The position numbers were made by a program, and so were the translations under genes. Shown piece by piece: positions 7,103-14,917 of a DNA stretch of 32,403 nucleotides. Positions within the stretch are counted from its first letter, which is position 1. Every line of letters begins with the position of its first letter. The notes beneath the pieces were generated by a model, which saw nothing but the letters and a program-made list of their open reading frames with translations, did not search any database and was not told the DNA's origin. Source of the stretch: CAZGMC01 sp964526565 (GTDB lineage Bacteria > Pseudomonadota > Alphaproteobacteria > DSM-16000 > Inquilinaceae); the NCBI GenBank assembly GCA_964526565.1, contig CAZGMC010000044.1, positions 1 to 32,403 on the forward strand, given 5' to 3'.

Positions 7103-8224
7103 ATGATCGGCGACAGCCGCTTCTCAGATTGCACGACCGCCGCCCTGCGATACATCGCGATGCGACCCAGCCCCGTCCACAGCATCATTCCGCCGTTCAT
7201 GCTCGAGCGGGTCGTGCTGAACGGCACCGACGCGCAGCGGCGTCAGGCGCTGCAGGCGCTCAAGCAGTCCGAGCACTTCCGCCTGCTGCGCCGGCAGGCC
7301 GCGGCGGCGCCCCTGCTGGAGCGGCGGGCGCTGGCGGTGCGGCTGGAGGAACACACGCCGGTGCTGGTCCGCGAGGTGTTCGATGCGGGCGGGCAGGAGC
7401 GGCTGCCGGGTATCCTGGTCCGCGCCGAGGGCCAGCCGGCCACCGGCGACGCTGCCGTCGACCAGGCCTATGACGGTGCCGGGCAGACCTGGGCGCTGTA
7501 CAACGAAGTCTACGGCCGCAATTCGATCGACGACCAGGGCATGGTGCTGCGCCAGACGGTGCACTACGGCACGGCCTACGCCAACGCCTTCTGGGACGGC
7601 GAGCAGATGGTCTATGGCGACGGCGACGGCGAGCTGTTCGGGACCTTCGCCGGCGATCTGGACATCATCGCCCACGAACAGACCCACGGCGTCACCCAGT
7701 ACGAGGCCAACCTGGCCTACCGCTTCCAGAGCGGCGCGCTGAACGAATCGTTCTCCGACGTGTTCGGCGCGCTGACCAGGCAGCGCGTCCTCGGCCAGAC
7801 CGCGGACCAGGCCGACTGGCTGATCGGGGCCAATGTGCTGATCGGCGAGACCTATGCCCTGCGCTCGATGCGCGCGCCGGGCACCGCCTTCGTCGACCAT
7901 CCCGTCCTCGGCACCGATCCGCAGCCGGGGCACATGCAGGACTACCTCGATCTGCCGGTGTGGGAGGACAATGGCGGCGTGCACATCAACTCGGGCATCC
8001 CCAACCGGGCGTTCCACCTGGCGGCAACGATGATTGGCGGCAACGCCTGGGAGCGGGCCGGCCTGATCTGGTACCGCACCCTGTGCGACCGGCTGACCAG
8101 CACCGCCAGCTTCGTCCGCTGCGCCCTGGCGACCATCGCCGTGGCCCGCGACCTGTTCGGCGGCGGCAGCGCCGAGGAGCGGGCCGTGCAGATGGCGTGG
8201 CGCGAGGTCGGTGTGCTGACCTGA
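7103..8224 (+). CDS. M4-family metalloprotease, protealysin-like (no signal peptide)
   Basis: 373 aa from ATG 7103, which has AGGAG 8 nt upstream; a later start at 7160 is possible. The N-terminal HSIIPPFMLERV matches the short propeptide of protealysin-type enzymes (PPF in place of the usual PPL/PPY). The thermolysin catalytic set is complete: H191-E192-x-x-H195 (HEQTH), third zinc ligand Glu215 in NESFSDVFG, exactly 20 residues after His195 as in thermolysin, and catalytic His294 in GGVHINSGIPNRAFH. No secretory signal is seen, unlike thermolysin; protealysin-like proteins also lack one. It is followed after 64 nt by the inhibitor-like gene at 8289. It lies next to a TA pair and a VgrG-PAAR module. 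Confidence 0.93.
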   Translation: MIGDSRFSDCTTAALRYIAMRPSPVHSIIPPFMLERVVLNGTDAQRRQALQALKQSEHFRLLRRQAAAAPLLERRALAVRLEEHTPVLVREVFDAGGQERLPGILVRAEGQPATGDAAVDQAYDGAGQTWALYNEVYGRNSIDDQGMVLRQTVHYGTAYANAFWDGEQMVYGDGDGELFGTFAGDLDIIAHEQTHGVTQYEANLAYRFQSGALNESFSDVFGALTRQRVLGQTADQADWLIGANVLIGETYALRSMRAPGTAFVDHPVLGTDPQPGHMQDYLDLPVWEDNGGVHINSGIPNRAFHLAATMIGGNAWERAGLIWYRTLCDRLTSTASFVRCALATIAVARDLFGGGSAEERAVQMAWREVGVLT

Positions 8225-8247
8225 GCGCGCGGCGGCAGGGGCGGAGC

Positions 8248-8271
8248 GGGGTGGCGGCAGGGGTGGCGGCA
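8248..8271 (+). repeat. 12-bp direct repeat, two exact copies
   Basis: GGGGTGGCGGCA occurs twice in tandem (8248-8259 and 8260-8271) between the protease stop and the emfourin-like start; a partial copy is seen at 8231-8241. The run ends in GGGGAGCGG, which may serve as the RBS of the next gene. Confidence 0.7.
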
Positions 8272-8288
8272 GGGACGGGGAGCGGACC

Positions 8289-8603
8289 ATGCGGCTGGTC
8301 TATCGCGAAACCGGCGGCATCGCCGGGCTGCGCAAGTCGGTGGAGATGGATGTCGCCGACCTGCCCGAGGATGCGGCCGCCGAGCTGCGTGCCCTGACGG
8401 CCGCGGCCGGGCCTGAGGGTGATGCCATGTTGGAGGCGGCGGCCGGGCCGGCGCGCGACCGCGAGGCGGCGACCCTGTGGCGGATCGGCGACGACGGGCA
8501 GTGGCACCGGCTGGCCGGTGCCAGCCGCCCGTTCCCGGAACCGTGCCGCCGGCTGTTCGGCCATCTGTCCGCGCAGGCCAGGTACGAGCCGGTGCGGCGA
8601 TAG
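8289..8603 (+). CDS. Emfourin-like inhibitor of the M4 protease
   Basis: 104 aa. The N-terminus RLVYRETGGIAGLRKSVEMD carries the 'R-E-x-GG-xAG' pattern of emfourin, the small protein encoded directly after protealysin in Serratia and known to bind and inhibit it. Further features: DLPEDAAAELRAL (a helix common to the family), then a C-terminal strand and loop. No signal peptide, so it would meet the protease in the cytoplasm. Position (64 nt downstream, same strand) and length agree with the family. Conversely it could be an unrelated small protein, but gene order and the GG motif make this unlikely. Confidence 0.78.
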   Translation: MRLVYRETGGIAGLRKSVEMDVADLPEDAAAELRALTAAAGPEGDAMLEAAAGPARDREAATLWRIGDDGQWHRLAGASRPFPEPCRRLFGHLSAQARYEPVRR

Positions 8604-8629
8604 CCGTCCATGCGGTTCGGGGCCGGCCG

Positions 8630-9733
8630 TCAGGCGCTTTCCAGGGCCGACCGCTGCTCCGGGGCGTCGGCGGTGCCGGTCAGCTCGCGGCCCGCGGTCG
8701 AGAAGAAGGCTTCCAGGATCTCCTCGCACTCCGCCTCGATCGCGGCGAACCAGTCGTCGTCGGCATAGCCCGGCCAGCGGGGCTCCAGAACGCCGCGGTT
8801 GACCTGCGCCAGGGCCTCAAGGTCGGCGGTGCCCAGGGCGAAGTGCTGCGCCAGCTGGCGCATCGTCCCGGCCACGTCCCGCACCAGGTCCTCGTAGGCC
8901 AGCGACAGGTCGGCATAGGTGCGGCCGTAGCAGTAGGACAGGCGCCAGATCAGGTAGTGCAGCGCGTACGGGTGCCAGTCCCCCTCCAGGTCCAGGCAGG
9001 GGAACACTGCGCGCAGGTCGTGCTGCCACGGCAGCAGATAGAATCCGTCGTAGGGCGCGAACGTGTCCAGCGTCGCGTCCAGTGGCACCCGGCCGCGGCG
9101 CTGCATCGACACCCAGGAATTGCGCGGGCAGCGGTACAGGTGCAGCAGCTGCGCTTCGGGAAAGCGGCTCTTCAGCCAGCGCAGGCGGAAGTCCATGCGG
9201 TTGAACTGCAGCACCGGCCGGTGCTGCGCGCGGACGATCAGCTCGGTGATGTAGCGCTGCAGGTTCCGGTCATGGCTCGCCTCGTCCATGTACAGGCGGT
9301 GGTGGCCCCAGCCCGTGCTGAACAGGGAGCCCAGGTCGTCCATGCCGCGATAGGCCTGACCGTAGTCGGTCACGCCGACATGGGTCGGGTCGGTCGCGGC
9401 GGTATTGGCCGACGACAGGAACCAGCGCCGCTCGTTGAGCGGTTCGTAATAGCTCGTCAGGTGTGCGATTCGGTCGAACAGCTGCCACAGGAAGGTGGAG
9501 CCCGAGCGGAACCGGGCGGTGATGAGGATCGGCGGCGGCCGCCTGAGCGCCATGCGCGGCGCCGCCGGCCGCGGGCGGTAGCGCTGCGGCAGCCCGTAGA
9601 ACCGGATATCCGCCGCCTCGCCGGCGACGCGCGGCTGGGTGAACAGGTCCCTGCCGCACAGCCAGAGCTCTTCCTGGAAAAACGACGACCGCATGATCCG
9701 GCGCAGCAGGGTCCTGGTGGCTCTCTTGATCAT
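8630..9733 (-). CDS. Sulfotransferase (PAPS-dependent)
   Basis: 367 aa from ATG 9733. Residues 72-82 (ITARFRSGSTF) form the 5'-phosphosulfate-binding loop of PAPS sulfotransferases. Residues about 201-209 (RCPRNSWVS) match the 3'-phosphate motif with Arg and Ser. Also seen: YYEPLNERRW just after the first loop, and a C-terminal SLAYEDLVRDVAGTMRQLAQHFAL helix typical of the fold. No signal peptide. A TTG at 9817 would add 28 residues without similarity to the family; ATG 9733 is preferred. The gene diverges from gmd and converges on emfourin. Neighbouring fucose genes suggest it sulfates a surface glycan; this is inferred. Confidence 0.87.
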   Translation of the reverse strand: MIKRATRTLLRRIMRSSFFQEELWLCGRDLFTQPRVAGEAADIRFYGLPQRYRPRPAAPRMALRRPPPILITARFRSGSTFLWQLFDRIAHLTSYYEPLNERRWFLSSANTAATDPTHVGVTDYGQAYRGMDDLGSLFSTGWGHHRLYMDEASHDRNLQRYITELIVRAQHRPVLQFNRMDFRLRWLKSRFPEAQLLHLYRCPRNSWVSMQRRGRVPLDATLDTFAPYDGFYLLPWQHDLRAVFPCLDLEGDWHPYALHYLIWRLSYCYGRTYADLSLAYEDLVRDVAGTMRQLAQHFALGTADLEALAQVNRGVLEPRWPGYADDDWFAAIEAECEEILEAFFSTAGRELTGTADAPEQRSALESA

Positions 9734-10125
9734 GGATGTTCCCGTCGGACCACGCGAGCGCGGCGCTCCGCCTGCGAGCCCGCCAAACGATGGCCCGTCG
9801 AACCGGTTCGCGTTCAACGTTCATAAAGTTTGTACCATTGTAAGCAGATTGGATGACAGCAGCAACCCTGTGTTCAATGCCAATGTCTTGGATAAATCTA
9901 CTGGATTGCAGCATGACGCTCCGGATACGACGTAGGATGCGGCGATCAGGGGACGAAACGGCGCCGGTACCTTCTCCCGAGGCGCCGGGCGTGCAGGCGA
10001 CACGGGCCAAGCCCGTTCGGCCGTGCCATGGGGCTTGCGGCAGTCGCGCTGCATCGTGAAGGTGTTGCGTCACCGGCGGATGCGCGGTGGTGCCGGCCCT
10101 CTTTCGAGAAAAATACGGGGCGAGC
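9734..10125. other. Divergent intergenic region, sulfotransferase / gmd
   Basis: 392 bp between divergent genes. The middle (about 9820-9910) is clearly richer in A/T than its surroundings. A good minus-strand promoter is at 9837-9865. I saw no clear plus-strand promoter for gmd; several TTG(G/C) hexamers lack a matching -10 at 16-18 nt. No RNA gene is apparent. Confidence 0.6.
9837..9865 (-). promoter_or_regulatory. Promoter for the sulfotransferase
   Basis: On the minus strand: -35 TTGCTG (9860-9865), 17-nt spacer, -10 TACAAT (9837-9842, five of six). Transcription would start near 9830, giving about a 97-nt leader before the ATG at 9733. Confidence 0.55.
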
Positions 10126-11193
10126 GTGACGAAAACAGCTCTCATCACCGGGATCACCGGCCAGGACGGCGCCTATCTGGCGGAGCTGCTGCTGGCCAAG
10201 GGCTATCAGGTGCACGGCGTCAAGCGCCGCTCCAGCTCGTTCAACACCGGGCGGGTCGACCACCTGTACCAGGACCCGCACATCCCCGGCACGCGGTTCT
10301 TCCTGCACTATGGCGACCTGACCGACGCCACCAACCTGATCCGTCTGGTCCAGGACATCCAGCCCGACGAGATCTACAACCTGGCCGCCCAGAGCCACGT
10401 CCAGGTCAGCTTCGAGACGCCCGAGTACACGGCCAACGCCGATGCCCTGGGCACCCTGCGGCTGCTCGAGGCGATCCGCATTCTCGGCCTCAAGGACCGG
10501 GTGCGGTTCTACCAGGCCTCGACCTCGGAGTTGTTCGGCAAGGTGCAGGAGGTGCCGCAGCGCGAGACCACGCCGTTCTACCCGCGCAGCCCCTATGCGG
10601 CGGCCAAGCTCTATGCCTACTGGATCACGGTCAACTACCGCGAGGCCTACGGCTTCCACGCCTGCAGCGGCATCCTGTTCAACCACGAGAGCCCGGTCCG
10701 CGGCGAGACCTTCGTGACACGCAAGATCAGCCGCGCCGTCGCCTCGATCCACCTCGGCTTCCAGGACGTGCTCTACCTGGGCAACCTGGATGCGACGCGC
10801 GACTGGGGCCACGCGCGCGACTATGCCGAGGGGATGTGGATGATCCTGCAGCATGACCGGCCCGACGACTTCGTGCTGGCCACCGGCGAGGCCCATTCGG
10901 TGCGCGAGTTCGTCGAGCGGGCCTTCGCCCAGGTCGGCCGGCGCCTGGACTGGGTCGGCAGCGGCGTGGCGGAGCGGGGCATGGACGCGGCGACCGGCGC
11001 CGACCTGGTGCGCATCGACCCGCGCTATTTTCGGCCGACCGAGGTGGACGCGCTGCTCGGCGACCCGACCAAGGCGCGGACGGTGCTGGGCTGGCGCCAC
11101 CGCACCGGTTTCGCCGACCTGGTGCGCGAGATGGTCGAGGGCGACCTGAAGGCGGTGCTGCGCGAGCGTGACCGGATGCAGCGCCATGACTGA
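10126..11193 (+). CDS. gmd: GDP-mannose 4,6-dehydratase
   Basis: 355 aa from GTG 10126. Converts GDP-D-mannose to GDP-4-keto-6-deoxy-D-mannose, first step to GDP-L-fucose (and other deoxysugars). NADP-binding TGITGQDGAYL (residues 8-18, T-G-x-x-G-x-x-G), KRRSSSFNTGRVDHLY typical of GMDs, catalytic Thr133/Glu135 in ASTSELFGK, and Tyr157-xxx-Lys161 in SPYAAAK. NHESPVRGETFVTRKI and DWGHARDYAEGMW are also hallmarks. The GTG start is preceded by GGGGCGAG and aligns with the family; an upstream GTG at 10087 would add 13 unlike residues. The stop overlaps fcl by 8 nt. Confidence 0.95.
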   Translation: MTKTALITGITGQDGAYLAELLLAKGYQVHGVKRRSSSFNTGRVDHLYQDPHIPGTRFFLHYGDLTDATNLIRLVQDIQPDEIYNLAAQSHVQVSFETPEYTANADALGTLRLLEAIRILGLKDRVRFYQASTSELFGKVQEVPQRETTPFYPRSPYAAAKLYAYWITVNYREAYGFHACSGILFNHESPVRGETFVTRKISRAVASIHLGFQDVLYLGNLDATRDWGHARDYAEGMWMILQHDRPDDFVLATGEAHSVREFVERAFAQVGRRLDWVGSGVAERGMDAATGADLVRIDPRYFRPTEVDALLGDPTKARTVLGWRHRTGFADLVREMVEGDLKAVLRERDRMQRHD

Positions 11194-12160
11194 GGCGGAC
11201 ACGGCACCGGCGGCGGCCTTCCCCCTGGCCAGCCGGCGGCTGTGGGTGGCCGGGCACCGCGGCATGGTCGGCGCGGCGGTGGTGCGCCGGCTGCGCGCCG
11301 AGCCGTGCGAGGTGGTCACCGTCGATCGCAGCGAAGTCGACCTGACCCGCCAGGACCAGGTCGAGCGCTGGCTGCAGGCGGCGCGGCCCGACGCCGCGGT
11401 CGTCGCGGCCGCCAAAGTGGGTGGCATCCACGCCAACGCCACGTATCCCGCGGACTTCCTCTACGAGAACCTGGCGATCGAGCTGAACGTCATCCACGCC
11501 GCCCAGCGGGCCGGCGTCGGCAAACTGTTGTTCCTGGGGTCGAGCTGCATCTACCCGAAGTTCGCCGACCAGCCGATTCGCGAGGAGGCGCTGCTGACCG
11601 GGCCGCTGGAACCGACCAACGCGTGGTACGCGGTCGCCAAGATCGCCGGCATCAAGCTGTGCCAGGCCTATCGCCGGCAGCACGGCGCCGACTTCATCTC
11701 GGCCCAGCCGACCAACCTGTACGGTCCCGGCGACAACTACGACCTCGAGACCAGCCACGTGCTGCCGGCGCTGATTCGCAAGATCCATGAGGCCAAGGTG
11801 GGCGGCCGGGACGAGGTCGTGCTGTGGGGCACCGGCACGCCGCGCCGCGAGTTCCTGCACGTCGACGACCTGGCCGATGCGCTGGTGTTCCTGCTCCGCC
11901 ACTATTCGGCCGAGGCGCCGGTCAATGTCGGCGTCGGCGCCGACATCTCCATCCGCGAGCTGGCCGAGCTGATCGCCCGGCTGGTCGGCTGGCAGGGCCG
12001 GTTCGTCCAGGACACATCCAAACCCGACGGCGCGCCAAGGAAGCTGCTCGACGTGTCCAGGCTGACCGCGCTCGGCTGGCGGGCCGGAATTGACTTGGAA
12101 GAGGGCATCCTCAACGCCTACGCGGACTTCCGGCGGTCGGCGGCGGCCGGCGGCGCTTGA
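11186..12160 (+). CDS. fcl: GDP-L-fucose synthase
   Basis: 324 aa. Epimerase/reductase that turns GDP-4-keto-6-deoxymannose into GDP-L-fucose with NADPH. GHRGMVG (residues 23-29) binds cofactor; GSSCIYP (118-124) carries the catalytic Ser/Cys; NAWYAVAKIAG holds Tyr148-xxx-Lys152. PTNLYGPGDNYD and WGTGTPRREFLHVDDLADA are diagnostic. ATG 11186 overlaps the gmd stop (ATGACTGA), so the pair is translationally coupled; a GTG at 11168 would also be in frame. The C-terminal part extends to the usual length. Confidence 0.95.
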   Translation: MTEADTAPAAAFPLASRRLWVAGHRGMVGAAVVRRLRAEPCEVVTVDRSEVDLTRQDQVERWLQAARPDAAVVAAAKVGGIHANATYPADFLYENLAIELNVIHAAQRAGVGKLLFLGSSCIYPKFADQPIREEALLTGPLEPTNAWYAVAKIAGIKLCQAYRRQHGADFISAQPTNLYGPGDNYDLETSHVLPALIRKIHEAKVGGRDEVVLWGTGTPRREFLHVDDLADALVFLLRHYSAEAPVNVGVGADISIRELAELIARLVGWQGRFVQDTSKPDGAPRKLLDVSRLTALGWRAGIDLEEGILNAYADFRRSAAAGGA

Positions 12161-12205
12161 GTTCGCCCGCAACATCCGCCCGCAAGAGAGCGCGCTTGAA
12201 AGACC

Positions 12206-13258
12206 ATGACCCAGCCCTCCAGCCCGTCGCCAGCCCCTGCGGCGGACGATGATTTCACGACACTCTACACGACCGTGGCCGCGCTGGCGGAACGCGAGCG
12301 GCGCGGGCCGTCCAGGCCCGAAGGGGAGCGGGTCGGCGTCCTGCACGTCGTCAACCCGGTCGCGGCGAAGCCCGGTTCCGATCTCGCCGTGGCCCAGCCG
12401 ATCACCTTCGCCGCCATGGCCGCGGCCAGGGCCTGGGCGGAGGGCCGCGACCCGCAGCTCACCGTGCGGCTGGCCGCCACCGGCTATCCCGAAGACGCCG
12501 CGGTGGTGCCGGCCGGGTTCGAGCTTCTGCCCGACCTGCAGCGCTCGGCCATCGACCTGCAGGCCTTCCGGAAGCCGCGCAAGCTGCCGGTCCTGTGGGA
12601 CATCCTGGAACGCGGCCGCGACGCCGCCGCAGCACACGCGCCCGCAGCCGATACGTTGATCTACACCAACGCCGACATCGCGCCGATGCCGCACTTCTAC
12701 GGTTTCGCCGCCGGATTGATCCGGAAAGGCTATGACGCGGTGATCATCAACCGGCGGACGATCCCTGCGCTCCACACGGATCCCGCCGGCCTGCCGTTCA
12801 TGTACAGCGAACTCGGCCGAAGCCATCCCGGCCTGGACTGCTTCGTGTTCCGCCGGGCCCTGATGGACCGGTTCGTGCCGAGCCGGGCCTGCATCGGCGC
12901 CGGGTTCGTCATGCGCAGCCTGCTGTTCAACCTGGTCGCCACGGCCGGCCGGATGGCGATCCTGGTCGATGCGCACGCCACCTTTCACGTCGGCGACGAC
13001 CGCGTCTGGGCCGATCCCGTCTATGCCGACTACGAGGCGTTCAACAAGGGCGAAGCCCTGGGCGTGCTGAACGCCTTCTGTCGCGACCCGGCCATGCACC
13101 GGCGGTTCGTGGCATTCGCCCGCCAGGCGGACGAGAACTGGCTGCCGGAACCATTCCGTCCGGCACCGTCGCGTCCGTCGCTGGTGCGGCGGCTGCTCAA
13201 ACGGGTCGTCGGCAGCGGCCGGCCCCTGGAGCGCCGCCGGTCGGGCGGCGACGCATAG
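12206..13258 (+). CDS. Unknown glycosyltransferase-like protein in glycan cluster
   Basis: 350 aa, not a family I recognise firmly. Seen: a disordered N-terminus (about 1-40), a strand VGVLHVVNPVAA followed by PITFAAMAAARAWA, and a central LIYTNADIAPMPHFY (residues 151-165), which resembles the strand-'D-x-D'-like site of GT-A glycosyltransferases, with Asn-Ala-Asp instead of a strict DxD. Then AVIINRRTIP, GLDCFVFRRALMDRF and CIGAGFVMRSLLFN (residues about 210-250), and HATFHVGDDRVW, all reminiscent of acceptor-binding loops. There is no signal peptide or membrane helix. It sits 45 nt after fcl and 22 nt before a flippase, so it probably belongs to glycan assembly. Confidence 0.6.
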   Translation: MTQPSSPSPAPAADDDFTTLYTTVAALAERERRGPSRPEGERVGVLHVVNPVAAKPGSDLAVAQPITFAAMAAARAWAEGRDPQLTVRLAATGYPEDAAVVPAGFELLPDLQRSAIDLQAFRKPRKLPVLWDILERGRDAAAAHAPAADTLIYTNADIAPMPHFYGFAAGLIRKGYDAVIINRRTIPALHTDPAGLPFMYSELGRSHPGLDCFVFRRALMDRFVPSRACIGAGFVMRSLLFNLVATAGRMAILVDAHATFHVGDDRVWADPVYADYEAFNKGEALGVLNAFCRDPAMHRRFVAFARQADENWLPEPFRPAPSRPSLVRRLLKRVVGSGRPLERRRSGGDA

Positions 13259-13280
13259 CATACGAGGATTGCCGCAGATC

Positions 13281-14783
13281 ATGGCGACGCCGGTCCGCAA
13301 GGCCATCCTGCTGTCGTTCGCCGGCAAGTACACCGCGCAACTGATCGCCCTGGGCAGCATCCTGGTCCTGGCGCGGCTGCTGACGCCGGCCGAGATCGGC
13401 GTCTATTCCGTCGGCTTCGCGCTGCTCGCGGTCGGCACGAAGCTGCGCGACTTCGGCGTGTCCAATTTCGTGATCCAGGAGCCGGAGCTGACTGCGGCGC
13501 GGCTGCAGACGGCCTTCACCGTGACGCTCGTCATCGGCTGGCTGCTGGGCGGGGCGGTGCTGCTCGGCCGGCACCGGATCGCCGGCTTCTTCGACGAGCC
13601 GGGTCTGGCCGGCCTGATGGTGCTGCTGTCGGTCAGCTTCTTCGTCATGCCGTTCGCCGCCGTGGCCACGGCCCAGTTGCGCCGCGAGATGGATTTCGCG
13701 GCCATCTATTGGGTGCAGACCTCGTCGGCCGCGGCCCAGGCCGTCACGGGCATCGCGCTGGCGGCCGCGGGGTTCAGCTATTACAGCCTCGGCTGGGCAT
13801 CGATCGCCGGCAATGGCGTGTTCGCGGCGCTGGCCCTGCACCACCGGCCGCGGCAGGTGCCCCTCGGATTTGCCCTGTCCGATTTCCGGTATGTCTTCGC
13901 CTTCGGCAGCCGGTCGAGCGCGGCGACGATCTTCACCGAGATCGGCACCCAGGCCCCCGAGGTCGTGATCGCCCGGGTCATGGACTTTGCCACCCTGGGC
14001 TTCTACAGCCGGGCGCGCGGGCTGGTCATGCTGTTCCACAACACGGTGATGGACGCGCTGATCCCGGTCATCCTGCCGTACTTCTCCGCCGAGCTGCGCG
14101 CCGCCCGCACCGGTGGTGCGGGCGACCGGTCGGCCCTGGCCGCCACCTATCTCGACACGCTGGAGCGGATGGTCTGCCTCGCCTGGCCGTTCCTGGCGCT
14201 GCTGGCGATCCTCGGCTACCCCATCACCCACATCCTGTACGGCACCCAGTGGGACGCCGCGGTGCCGATGATGCGCATCCTGGTCGCCGGCGGGCTGTTC
14301 TTCAGCCTGAACGCCCTGGGGTTCATGGCCTTGACGGCGCTGGGGGCGATGCACCTGAACATGTTGGTCACCCTGGCGGCGCAGGCGATCGGCCTCGGCC
14401 TGCTGGGCATCACCGTGTTCATCGGCATCGACGCCATCCTGGCTGGCATCTCGGCGACCATGGCGCTGCAGTACCTGTTCTATGCCCTGGCGCTGCGCCG
14501 GCTGGCCGGCGTCTCGATCCTGGCGCAGGCGGCGCGGATGGGCCGCGGCCTGATCGCCGCGGCCGCCGCCGCGCTGGCGCCGCTGGCCGTCGTGCTGTCG
14601 GGCCTGGAGGGATTCGCCGCCGGCGAGCCGGTTCCCTGGCTCGGGCTGATGCTGGCCGGCGCCGGCGCCGCCGCCGGCTGGCTGGCCGTCCTGGCCGCCT
14701 GGCGCCACGCCTTGCTGGACGACCTGATGCGCGCCGCCCAGCCGCTCTGGCGGTCTGCGCGGACGCGGTTGGGTGGCCGGTAA
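13281..14783 (+). CDS. Wzx-type polysaccharide flippase (MOP superfamily)
   Basis: 500 aa integral membrane protein with about 12-14 predicted helices. AILLSFAGKYTAQLIALGSILVLARLLTPAEIGVYSVG near the start is the classical lipopolysaccharide/O-antigen exporter signature. Other family traits: FFVMPFAAVATAQLRREMDF, YSLGWASIAGN, GFYSRARGLVMLF and ILYGTQWDAAVPMMRIL. Such proteins flip lipid-linked oligosaccharides across the inner membrane. ATG 13281 follows GAGGATT; a TTG four codons upstream is less likely. It is the last gene of the gmd-fcl cluster; no polymerase or chain-length gene follows. Confidence 0.88.
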   Translation: MATPVRKAILLSFAGKYTAQLIALGSILVLARLLTPAEIGVYSVGFALLAVGTKLRDFGVSNFVIQEPELTAARLQTAFTVTLVIGWLLGGAVLLGRHRIAGFFDEPGLAGLMVLLSVSFFVMPFAAVATAQLRREMDFAAIYWVQTSSAAAQAVTGIALAAAGFSYYSLGWASIAGNGVFAALALHHRPRQVPLGFALSDFRYVFAFGSRSSAATIFTEIGTQAPEVVIARVMDFATLGFYSRARGLVMLFHNTVMDALIPVILPYFSAELRAARTGGAGDRSALAATYLDTLERMVCLAWPFLALLAILGYPITHILYGTQWDAAVPMMRILVAGGLFFSLNALGFMALTALGAMHLNMLVTLAAQAIGLGLLGITVFIGIDAILAGISATMALQYLFYALALRRLAGVSILAQAARMGRGLIAAAAAALAPLAVVLSGLEGFAAGEPVPWLGLMLAGAGAAAGWLAVLAAWRHALLDDLMRAAQPLWRSARTRLGGR

Positions 14784-14917
14784 CCGCAGCGGCGGCATCG
14801 GCGAACGGCGCTTCGGGCCGCGAGACCCCGCCAGGCGCGCCCCGCCCTGGACGCCCGGTCCGTCCGAGCCTATGATCCTGCGCAGCCCATCCGTTTGAGA
14901 CTCCTGGATCCGTTCCG

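Noticed and set aside
9734..9817. A 28-residue N-terminal extension of the sulfotransferase from a TTG at 9817
   Set aside because: No similarity to the family, and the ATG at 9733 fits the fold and the 97-nt leader from the promoter.
10727..13360. An 877-codon open frame on minus, antisense to gmd, fcl and the unknown gene
   Set aside because: No domain; mirrors the GC skew of the real genes on plus, which carry complete catalytic motifs.
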